DNA of 64,000 bases, from assembly GCA_034440635.1 (NCBI GenBank), contig JAOTON010001692.1, forward strand, positions 101,013-165,012. Reading direction: 5' to 3'. A program made the translations under genes and the position numbers. This document shows, one piece after another, positions 54,085-64,000 of the stretch (positions are counted from its first letter, which is position 1; each line of letters starts with the position of its first letter). This DNA comes from Lepas anatifera. Lineage: Eukaryota; Arthropoda; Thecostraca; Lepadidae. The notes under the pieces were generated by a model. It saw nothing but the letters and a program-made list of their open reading frames with translations, did not search any database and had not been told where the DNA came from.

Positions 54085-57000
54085 ACTTTATGTTCCTGAA
54101 TTTGGTTGTAACGTAGGTATCCCTCTTCATATCAGCACATTGTGCTTTATGCTCGGTATGGTCGATGTGAACTGATCCGTTGTTTAAATAACTGGTATTA
54201 TGTGTACCATGTTCAAATGGACGTCCTGTTTTTCGGGCATTCTCAGTAAACAACTGGAACAACCCCGATCTGCTAAGTTAGAGATAAGGCTTTGATTGCT
54301 CTCGTCAAGGGCGTATTGGTGACGAATTTTATGACAGAAAATGTCTGCGGGAGATAAATGCATTTCCCTGTGAGCCACCGGTGCCAGCCCTCTCGAAGGC
54401 AGGATTACCGCCCTGGCCTAGTCCAAGCCTGGTTTACTCCTCTACTCCGTCATATGTCGTATACGTCGGTGCGTTTTAAGCCCCTAACAAAAAGAGAACA
54501 CAGTGTCACATTCCCTTCCTAGTGACATCATCTAAGGCAGACGAAGTAATCTTGAAAAGTGGCCCGTTTCCTCTCCAAACCACACAAGCTCCATGATTTA
54601 TGTCATGCAAGTTGGCTATATTTCTTTTCGTGCCACACGCCTTTCTTGCTGCCTCCATTCCACCGTATTTGTCTCGTCCAATTGCAACGGAAACCACTGT
54701 TTATTTGGTGCTAATTTGATATTCCGGTTATTTTTTTTACATTGGCGAGTTGTCTTACCTCTTCCTGTTAAGATCATTAAGGTTGGCTTCAACTTGAATG
54801 TTTTCTCCAATGCGGTTGGAATCATACTCTAACCGTATTCATTATTCTTAGCTAACTGCAACTGTATGTATTTATTATCCGTATGATTTGGGATCAGGGT
54901 GTAAGTATTCGTCTTAAGCGCACTATTTACTTCTTAGTCTTCCCCGTGGAAGAAGGGAGGGGCATCAACTACTATAAGCGTTTTTTATAACAGCGCCTTA
55001 GGTAATTGAGTGTATCAAAACTCGAGTGCAACCAGCAAATATTTAGGTCATTGCCCGATGCAAACTTTCCCTCTTGTCAATGAGGAAATGTTGGAAGCAT
55101 GCGAAAAGTCATCACAGTCGACAAGCATGGCCCCTCGGCTACTTTAATTGACCCATTGCATCATGTTCTGATGTTCTGTGAATGGTGAGCAGACAAGACA
55201 GGCCTATCACTCAGCTGCAGTATCGTCGCGGTTGGTATTCCTAAGCACCAGGAGCTGTGACCGCGTTTCACGGCTCTATTTACTGCACGCAGGGACTGTA
55301 GGGTTATGTAAGGTAATGTGAGGCTTAAATATACATCAAATCAAGCTAGGTCCATTATTCATGAAATTTGTATCCCATCGGCAACTCCAGCAGTTTCCGG
55401 TTTCTAGTTTCAGAGAACCTGTAGGTATCCGCTAAGAACATGGTGTGTCTAAACGGAATAATAGTCAGCCGAGCAGCTGTTCGGCCCCATTGCAGTAGCA
55501 GTGATCTTTCCAACTCCGAGGAACGGTCAGAGGTGTCACACCGCGATGCTCGTTTTTATGAAATCTAGATTCAGATAATCTTTATGATAAAACCATGGAT
55601 TAGTTCCATATCTTACCAGTACTGTGCCCTGAAATCAAAACTTTTATCCGTGAATTTGGAGTTTTCATATGGAAATGCAATAAGGAATATTTCTTTGGAA
55701 TTGGTATGGGGTATGGATCTTCAAAATCAACAATGTTGCCTAAAATGTTTGTTTTAGAAACGATTCCAGATCACTGCAGTTAAAGCTGTTCTCCGGGCGT
55801 TGAATTTTCACTCGAATGAAAGGAAAATCGATTTCCGATAGATTTTCTTTCTCTGTGCACAAACATGTAGCTCGCTTGGGGCGAGTCCTGAGAACCGAAA
55901 ACTCGGTGACTGCAACGTAGCACGCGGAGGAGCACCAGATCTTGGCCCGGGGACTGCCACGCCGACAGGCGAGCAACACTGTCCCCTGACTCCTTCAAGA
56001 CCGCGGCTTCTTCAGCTGGACAGAGGATTCGCTTCTCTATTTGCCTGGTGTTTGTGACTGGACTGTTTTCAAGACTCGTTGTGAACCTTCATGCGATCTA
56101 AGTTTTTTTCTTTTACAACGAGCTCGTTTTTTCCTCCTATTATGTTCGGGGCCGGACTCGCGTAAATGACTGCTAAAATGTAATAGTGAGCACACCATAT
56201 TAGCTGCAATACTAATGCTTCCTCGCATTTGTACTTCATTGATAATTTTTGGGCTTGATTTGATAGCATGGTAATGTTTTAAAATTTAATGATGAAATAT
56301 GTTTGGAATACAAGCAGCTAACGCCTAAGAGTGGGGCGACGCAAGCGTGTTCCCAAACTGATATGATAATTTTATCTGTCTCCACGCCCTCAAATGGTCA
56401 ATGGTCATTAAAGCCAGATTCATGGTGATACCAGGGACGGATTCACGGGGCACGACGGGGGCGACTGCCTTAGGTTCATGAAGGCGGATCCTCGCCATGT
56501 CGGCCGTTAAGCGCTTCTGACGGGACATCCAAATGTCTGTGCAGGCCAAATCCTGGCTTGCAGACGTCTTAAAGCTGGCTCTAAATGGCAGTGCAGGCAT
56601 TTCCGGCGGTTTCCATTGTTGGTCGCGCGTCCACGGTCTGCCCCTGGAACCATGTTCAGCCACTTGACCAACCCTCTCCGGGCAGCGGCAGCTTTGGAAA
56701 AATAAGGCCTCTTACCCACTTCGTATTTTATTTTGAAAGTCTAGTACCCTAAAAATTATCACTGGAAAAATGACCGCCGTAAGACTCGAAAGGCTGCCCA
56801 GTGGTATATTGTCGGTGCCTAAGGCTCCCCCACCCCTGATGAAATCCTCGTTCTTTCGCTGGGTACTATATCATATTAAGAGATACCAAGGTCTTGTAAA
56901 CATGCGATATGAATTTAAAAAGTCTGGTAACGGCGTATCCTGCCATTTTAGCTTTACTTACAAAGCTAGTAATTTCGGTTGACGTTACCTCTGGGCCCAA

Positions 57001-57680
57001 CAGGAGCGCGGGGGTTACGCTGGATCCCAGGGACCGAGTCCATTCTGAAGTGATGATAGCGATGGGCCTTTTTCTTGCCTGGCATTTCTTGTTTTGGTGT
57101 TGGCCTTTGCGTGATGCTCAAGGAATAAACGTTTATTGATCTGAAAAAACTTCGGTTGACGGCTATGAACATAGCTTAATTACTATGAAATGCGCGCGTC
57201 ATTAGACAGTCCATTTAGGGGTCCAACTATACATGGCGAGGCATTTTAAAGCATGGTAAACTGGGTCGGTTCGAAATTCCAGCAGCCATTCTGAGAGTCT
57301 TGAAGTCCCGCTTAGGAGAGCGATTATCATTGGTGTTCTCATTTTGGATTTGGTGCCGCCATAACAAGCTCGACTTTTTGTCGGACTTTGAACGATATCT
57401 GAATCGAGTTGGAAAGGAAAAATGAGATAGACATGAAAAACGTTAAGAAGGAAAGGTTAAGAAGGCAGTGGGTGGGAGGCGGGAGGCAGTGGGAGGTTAA
57501 GGGTGGGAAGGCAGTGCGTTAGGAGAAAATTACTGTCTTGGGATTTTCCACATGAAAGTGGAAAATTGGGGAACCAGGCAGTTAGTCTCCGCAGTATTTC
57601 AGGCTTGAACGTTAACCCTGTTGCGCTGCATGGTGAAAAATGGCCCCAGACTGGTTTCCCTCCGCCAGGTCTTCTGATTA
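54085..57680. other. Non-coding DNA
   Basis: No gene that I can support in 3.6 kb. Small ORFs (55740-55998, 56325-56719, 54593-54832) overlap on several frames without domain signatures. Within it, GGGACGGATTCACGGGGC at 56434 may be a hAT-like end. Confidence 0.35.
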
Positions 57681-57689
57681 CGCTTGATC

Positions 57690-58080
57690 CCCGCGGAGCC
57701 TGGTGCGCTGATCCGTCAGCTCCTGCAGTAGAACGCTGCTGCAGCGGGCACCGGGCAGTACGCCCCGTTTACAGCCAGCCTTGACTGAGTGACCTCGGAG
57801 GGGCGCGCTGGCGCGGCGTGCCCGTTAGCGGCGCCCCCGTACCCGAAACTGTAGCAGCCCCTGCGCACCACTGGACACGCGATGCCAGACCAGCACGGCA
57901 GCTGGTTCTGGGCACCACCGGCGGCGCCCTCGGTCATTTCAGCCCAGTCGCCTGGTTAGCCGGTCAGTTTCGGCCGGTGTCGGACGCTCGGGTGCGTAAT
58001 TTGGCGGCGGCCGCCGGGTAACCAGTGGTCATCGCTTTCTCCGTACGGCCGGCGCACCGCCGCCGCCGCGAGTCACAGAT
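57690..58080. other. CpG-rich block without recognised gene
   Basis: High GC with many CpG, open frames on both strands (57716-57937 minus, 57818-58021 plus). Possibly a CpG island. No protein family recognised. Confidence 0.3.
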
Positions 58081-58316
58081 GGCTATCGAGCCTGAGGTTC
58101 CAGTCTCCGATGGCTATCGAACTTGTGGCGAGCTCCGAGTTTGGACAGGTTGACCATGTGGTTTTCGAAGCACAGACTTGTGGGATCCTTGTGGTTTCAG
58201 CACCGGGGTGGATAGAATTTTAATGGGAATCGTTCCCTCCAAACTGTGGGGAGCTCTGGATCTTCAGTCTTCCCCTCGTCCTTGCCATTACTCTCAAGAT
58301 GAAACTATCCAGGAGC

Positions 58317-60376
58317 GTAGCACGCGCGTTAACCCTTGCCCCGGTGGCGGGTACGAGCCACCTTCGCCCTGGTGGGGGGCTAAAAAAGACCCCCCACGAT
58401 CTCGAAAACTAAGAGAGCTAGAAAAAAGCGCAAAACGGTAATCGAAAGCTCATCAAAAAATGATATCAAAAATACTTCGGTCATTTTTCTTGTCAGGTCA
58501 ATATCAAGGTCACCAGAGGTCAAAATAGGTCAAAATCGCTAATATGAGGTGTACTAATAAAACCTCATATATCTCAGAAACTATGATAGCTAGAAACATT
58601 TATCTAACACCATTCGAAAGCTCTTGAGATGCGCTTTCATTACAGTAGCATTCATTTTCGTGTCAGGTCAAAGCCTAGGGAGCTACAGGTCACTAAATAT
58701 TGGGCATATTCTTGGGAATGTCCATAGCCACCCCTGCATAAGGGCGTTTACTTTTTCGCTAATAGCTTCCAAACCAAACACGATACAGCCATAGTTTATG
58801 CACCATTGCAATCCTCTCGTCAATACGAATCGAATGATATATGATATTGCTATGCCAGGTCAAATTTAAGAATTTGACCTGACCCAGGTCAACGGTCTGA
58901 CCCAACTTGACCTGGTATAGTCATGATGTATATCATTTGACTTCCAGTGACTATACAAACACTTCGGTGACAAAATAAAAGCTCTATCTTATCTTATTCA
59001 AAATTTACAGAGAAAAAACACAAAAATGCTTATTTGACCTAAGGTGACCTTTTAAAGGTCACAAGTCAAAAATTTTTGCATCAGCTTCAGAAATGAGCTA
59101 AGAGCAAGTCGCAACCGATGTTTGAAGTTGATTCCATCCATGCTTACTGAGAAAAGCTCATTTCGTGATTTTCCCCATGTATTGACAATGGGGAGGTCAT
59201 GCTCTGCAAAGACCTTAGGTCACCAATATCAAAAATCCTGGAACAAATGTTGTAGCTCCTGGTGGGCCCAATATGTGGTATGAGTTTCAACTTGATCGAT
59301 TAACCCTTCTTTTAGTTATGCGGTCCTAAGTATTTTTTTAGATGAGGTCACTTCACCTGGCCTGATGACCTGACCTGATATGACCTTAAGCCAAAATTTT
59401 TCAGGAAAGATGTAAAAATGATGAAGGAATAGCTAGACCAAGTTTGGCGGCGCTGCGCGCCGCCGTTTTTTGGTCACTTCGGAAAAAACCCGAGGGGGTC
59501 TAAAAAGACCCCCACCCGGGCGAAGGTTAACGGGGGAGGCGGGTACCCGCCCTCCCTTCGAGTTTTTTGAAGACAATAAAAATTGCGGCACGTAGCGCTG
59601 CCGTACTTGTTATAACTTGTTCTGATCATTCTTACAACTTGAGGCAAAATTGTAAGGTTAGGTCATCTCAGGTCAGGCCACCAGTGCAGGTCAAGTGACC
59701 TCACCTAAAAGTTAAAGATAGCATAAGTCAGAACAGAGTGAACTTATCTGATTGAAACTCATATCACATAATGGTCCCACTGAGTTCCACAAAATTTATT
59801 CCGGTATTTTCTATATCGATACCTTTAGTTTAGGTACGAGTCATGACCTTTCCATTGAAAATACATGGGGGAAATAATTTAAACCGAGTAACTTAGCAAT
59901 GGATGGTGATAGAACATTTATTTTAACAGCATTAGGTTTGCCTCACCCTTGAAGTTGTAATGATCCATTATTTTTCCCAATTTGACCTTGCCCTGACCTC
60001 AGGACAGGTCAAATCCTAGATTTGACCTAATTTGACCTATCAAGGCCATATTATATATCATTAGATTCGGCTTGCTGCGAGGATTCCGATGGGCTAGGCT
60101 GCTTTGCCATATCTTTACTAGTTTAGATGTAATGACGGAAAACCTTCATTTACATGTTATCCCTATGGTGGCATGCCTTGACCTTTAGTGACCTTAAATG
60201 TGACCTGCCAGAAAATGACAAAAACTTCTTCGATGGCTAATTGGATGGGCCATCCAACGCTGTTTACTGTTTTTCGCTATATGGCGTAGTTCTCGACATC
60301 TTAGGGAGGGGCGGTTACCCGCCCCCCACCCCGTCAAAGCAAAGGTGACTCAGACCCCCATCAATGTGAGTGTTAA
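58317..60376 (+). mobile_element. Family A element split by a nested family B element
   Basis: The A-type terminus CACGCGCG is interrupted at TTAA by element B and resumes after TTAA at 59527 with CGGGGGAGGCGGGTACCCGCC. The A interior (AGGTCA palindromes, CACTGAG, TTATCCCTATG phrases) continues to CATCAATGTGAGTG and TTAA at 60373-60376. The ancestral TIR word CACGCGCATTGACGGGGG must have mutated ATTGA to GTTAA, which created the target TTAA. Confidence 0.72.
58329..59530 (+). mobile_element. TTAA-flanked MITE, family B, copy 2 (complete)
   Basis: TTAA at 58329-58332 and 59527-59530. Left terminus CCCTTGCCCCGGTGG, then a duplicated motif (GAGCCACCTTCGCCCTGG); right terminus CCACCCGGGCGAAGG. 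Palindromic GGGGGTCTAAAAAGACCCCC near the right end, with a similar GGGGGGCTAAAAAAGACCCC at the left. The hairpin GGCGGCGCTGCGCGCCGCC lies near 59445. Many AGGTCA hexamers. No transposase. Confidence 0.85.
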
Positions 60377-60379
60377 GCT

Positions 60380-63020
60380 CATTGTCATTGGCTCATTCTG
60401 CAGACGAAGTTCTCACTTTCCCAGAGATGGGGATTTTGCCAATAGGTAATTTCTGCTCATCGCTAATACGCTAACTAGTGGACCAGGGAAACTTTAACAG
60501 ATTAATGGATGAAATAGTGAAATAAGATATTGCCAGTGGGCCAAAATCTTAAGTTTTCGTGCCACTAACTTTTTTCTTCTTTTTCACTTCGTTCAACTTA
60601 TTTATTTGATAAAAATTCCTTGAAATTGGGTAGACGCCTCCGCCACCCTCGTTCAGCCCGGTAGCGCCATCGCCTTGGGCGCGAGTGGGAAGAGGAGGCC
60701 CCAGACTAATTACTTATCGGAAATTATCAGTGGCTCAGGAGCTGTATCCGATATTCATTATTAAGACGTCGTTAAGCAACTGTCATGCAGCCTGCTCAAT
60801 CGATAATATAGGGTTACTATGGAAATACAGAGTCGAGTTGACACATGGGCACACAAGTCGTTGTTACAGGAGCAGTAGTTAAGTGGTGCAACAGTAAATG
60901 CCTGATTATTTATGTTCTTTGATACTATTGAAATGAAACCTGAACTTAATATGAGGCAGAATTATTTCCCATCTGGATTATGCTTTTTTCATATTTAATG
61001 GAAAGAGCTAACGTACTTTTACGAGCTTATTAGCTGGCGAATTTGTTCAGCGTAAGCCTCTGTGGACTGGTGTGAGCGGGCCAGCGAACCTGGTAGATTA
61101 TGGTGCCAGTGATTGGCGAAATGGCCAACAAATATTGCGGATCAGTAGTCTAATGAAGTGTTAGCGGGTGCCCATCTGTTAATCTCCAATTGACTGCAAA
61201 GAGGATATTTTCGTATAGAATTTGGGGGTCTGCTCCACGTGCCTCTCCCGTTCCCTGCGAAGGAGGAGAGGGTCCATCCTCCCACTCCCCCTCGCTCCCG
61301 ATAGCAGTGCACCTCAAAGGTTTAATTGTCTCCAGGCCAGGTAAATAAGATATCTGAAAAAAATGGGAGCGCATGCAGGTCCAAGGGTAAAAGGCATTTG
61401 TCCCCCTCACCCACCAGCCGATTTTATCGGATATCATTTATTCACCACATAAGCCCATTTCGCCACACCCCAAACCCCCTGCCCCGTCTCTATCCGCTGC
61501 TGCTAAGGCGTATGGACCATAATAAAACAGGTACCGTTCAGCCCCTGACAGCCGAAATGTTCTGGCCGTTGGCTGCTCGCCTGTCACGTGAAGATGGCGG
61601 TGGCGATGGCGTCGTCTCGTCTGATGCAATGCTTGCTGCTGGCGTGTGTATGGTACGGACGACTGAGACATCTGACCAACTAATGCATGTCAGCATGCCA
61701 CTGTGCAGCCCACAGCTTAATCACATGTGCATATGCATTTAGCAGTGGCGTAGCCGAGAGAGGGAGGGGACAGTGAGCGATGGCATCCCTCGACCAGTAC
61801 CTGTTTTCCGTGCTTGGCTAGAGTGAGTGTCGATGGGCACCAACAGCCCACGGAGCATACCTTTAGTTGATGTGCAACCGGCCTCATCTTGCCAAGTTAG
61901 CTAAACCGTTGTTGGTGTTTGAATGGTGGTCTGTGTGTTTGCGAAATTTGGTTAATGTACCATATATTTTTATTCAATTTTGAGATTTGTTTGCATACTT
62001 GGGTCATGCGTCTGCCGCTATTTCTCGGGCTGTCCTTGTATTTGATGAGGTTTCCTCACATCTGTCATCATCGTTTAGCTGGACATCTTTAAAACATAAC
62101 TGAGCCGTCTGGCAGCGCATTGTGTTGGCATGCGGGAACGCGTCCGATAAGGTTTATCGTTGGCTCGGATCGGCTGTGTCCGTTCTTATGCAGACCACGC
62201 ACGTGCGGCCCCGCTCGCTGGGCTCCCCAGCCACCCTGGCCCCCGACATAGGCGTGGCAATATCGGAGAAAGTGGCGGGAGCAATACAGTTGTGGTCTAC
62301 TGTTACAATATAAACCCGCTTCGTAAACTATATCACAGCATTCGTCCTTCTTGTCGTTATATCGTTGGCCCTTAAGGAATGATGATGAGGAACATGGATG
62401 CATTGTTAACAAAAAACGTGCTTAGGCCGGTGCCGAGCCGGACACCCGCCTTCTTACGCCCCCGATTTTCAAGGCAAATGGTGAGCTCACGCTTTGGAGC
62501 AGGCAGTAACTGGTGACCTCTACCACCGTCCCCTTCCCCAGAAAGGAATAGCAATCCAGCTGGGTTTGGAGCAGTCTTTTCTGGTGACCTCTACTGTCTC
62601 CTTCCCCCAGAAAGGAATAACAATCGAGCTAGCGGCTGGCCACGGCTTGTGTTGTACCGACCTTGGCCACTGGCCATACAAGTGGAAATCGCCACCGATG
62701 TTTGGGGTTATGCATTTCTTATGGAATCAGCGTGCTAATGTGATGCATTGTGTCGGAGCTAGACCAGAATTCGACCTTCCCCTGGCGCAAAGGTAAGGCG
62801 TGAGACAATGGTTGCGACGCGGTTGGCCTAGAACGGATGATTGGTAAATGCCAAAGACTGATTGCTCTTATTCGGATAAAATGCTTCCCAAAAGGTGTGT
62901 TCTCGTACAATTTCCTAATGCTTTCGCAACCTACTTGACACTTGGACGGATAAGGTTGGTCTGGGGGCTCCCGAATTCAGCGTGGGACTGACATTCCCAT
63001 CTGCAACATGTGCATAGGCG
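60380..63020. other. Non-coding DNA
   Basis: No gene that I can support. ORFs at 61150-61742, 62089-62412 and 62494-62796 lack recognisable domains. A small direct repeat around GAAAGGAATARCAATC occurs at 62541 and 62612. Confidence 0.35.
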
Positions 63021-63021
63021 G

Positions 63022-63445
63022 TTGACCAGGCCTCCTGTCAGTCACAGTAGCAGAGGCAGACCAGGCCTCTTGCCAGTCACTGTAGCAGACACAGACCAGG
63101 CCTCCTGCCAGCCACTGTAGCAGACACAGACCAGGCCTCTTGTCAGTCACTGTAGCAGACACAGACCAGGCCTCCTGCCAGCCACTGTAGCAGACACAGA
63201 CCAGGCCTCTTGTCAGTCACTGTAGCAAATACAGACCAGGCCTCCTGTCCGACACAGTAGCGGACGCAGACCAGGCCTCCTGCCAGCCGCAGTAGTAGAC
63301 ACAGACCAGGCCTCTTGCCAGTCACTGTAGCAGACACAGACCAGGTCTCTTGTCAGTCACTGTAGCAGACACAGACCAGGCCTCTTGTCAGTCACTGTAG
63401 CAGACGCAGACCAGGCCTCCTGTCAGCCACAGTAGCTGACGACCT
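63022..63445. repeat. 35-bp minisatellite, 12 copies
   Basis: The unit is GACCAGGCCTCTTGTCAGTC plus ACTGTAGCAGACACA, repeated 12 times with substitutions only (GTCAGTCACT versus GCCAGCCACT variants alternate in the middle). The period is not a multiple of three. The ORFs across it are not a protein. Confidence 0.93.
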
Positions 63446-64000
63446 CCTGCCAAACACAGAAGCAGAGACAGGAGGCGCGAGGCGTGAAAGACACTCGGCT
63501 CAGTCGAAGCATGTGCTAGTGGTTTCGATAGAAGAAACGCGGGTGGTCTGATTTATCGACTATTGTGTTGTTTTATATCCTGGAAACTACATTGGCTCCG
63601 GTCGAATATATGTGCGGAGGTTCTCTCACTTTCGACATGTAATGTGTCTGAGTGAAATCGGCGAACTCTACATCGAAACCGATGGCTGTAGTGAAAGACA
63701 GAACATTTTATAACACGACCTTGGTTCAGTTTGATATGCGAGCTCAACAGAGATGCAAGCTGAATCATTCCGAATTCCAGCAGATTTGCTCTCTTTCTGC
63801 CAGATAATTCGCTCAAACGTATGATTAGTATTTTCCATATTAATAAAAAATGCATTGCAATGCCTGAAAATGTGCAACGTTGACACAAACGCACGGTGAA
63901 ACAAAAGCTATCACACAGCACCCATTGATGCATCATTCTGTGCCTCAATTTAACTAATTTCAATGGATATTGCGGCCCACCACGACTACGTTGCACACTG
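63446..64000. other. Non-coding DNA to the window edge
   Basis: The ORF 63553-63996 (minus, 147 aa, running to the edge) has no domain I recognise. It could be part of a gene outside but I cannot support it. Confidence 0.3.

Noticed and set aside
63022..63445. CRISPR-like array of 35-bp repeats
   Set aside because: No spacers: units are directly contiguous, and the window is eukaryotic.
63553..63996. 147-aa minus-strand ORF at the window edge
   Set aside because: No recognisable domain and an overlapping ORF in another frame; cannot be judged without the sequence beyond the edge.

Overview
This is eukaryotic nuclear DNA. It has spliced genes with GT-AG introns, microsatellites and minisatellites, and many transposon remnants, and no bacterial-style operons. 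The recognisable genes are animal ones: FTSJ1/TRM7, COMMD7, a CTNNBL1-like sequence and a histone H2B tail. The TE mixture (LINE tails, hAT and TTAA-target MITEs, Harbinger, P-element/THAP) and a TCAGTT initiator with a TATA-like box suggest an arthropod, perhaps a crustacean. The species cannot be determined from the sequence alone.

Layout. 0-6.2 kb: two copies, in opposite orientation, of a TTAA-flanked MITE packed with AGGTCA half-sites, around a dead Harbinger transposase. 6.5-8.4 kb: promoter, intronless gene for an orphan secreted protein of 460 aa, and poly(A) signal. 9-14.6 kb: LINE remnants, a hAT MITE with exact target duplications and an intronless, frameshifted CTNNBL1-like 3' portion. 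15.4-18 kb: a (CTC)n tract, then GC-rich DNA with diverged repeated modules ending in a histone H2B C-terminus. 18-31 kb: LINEs, a THAP/P-element-like pair of exons, and TTAA and hAT MITEs. 31.8-36.8 kb: a complete six-exon FTSJ1 gene, with a minisatellite built from its own exon 5 splice-donor junction and a tandemly duplicated last-exon acceptor. 39.2-40.2 kb: COMMD7 on the minus strand, with an unusual Ala/Pro/Lys linker. 42.8-46.7 kb: hAT MITE, a LINE tail split by a TTAA element, and another TTAA element. 47-64 kb: mostly non-coding, with minisatellites, CpG-rich patches, hAT MITEs, a tRNA-like SINE, a LINE RT fragment and a nested pair of TTAA elements.

Intact genes I am confident about: FTSJ1 (tRNA anticodon-loop 2'-O-methylation) and COMMD7 (Commander complex). 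The orphan secreted protein is a probable gene. I see no functional linkage between them. The most distinctive biology is (i) splice-site DNA turned into tandem repeats in FTSJ1, and (ii) a group of related TTAA MITE families (A-D) with shared end architecture and extreme density of nuclear-receptor half-sites.
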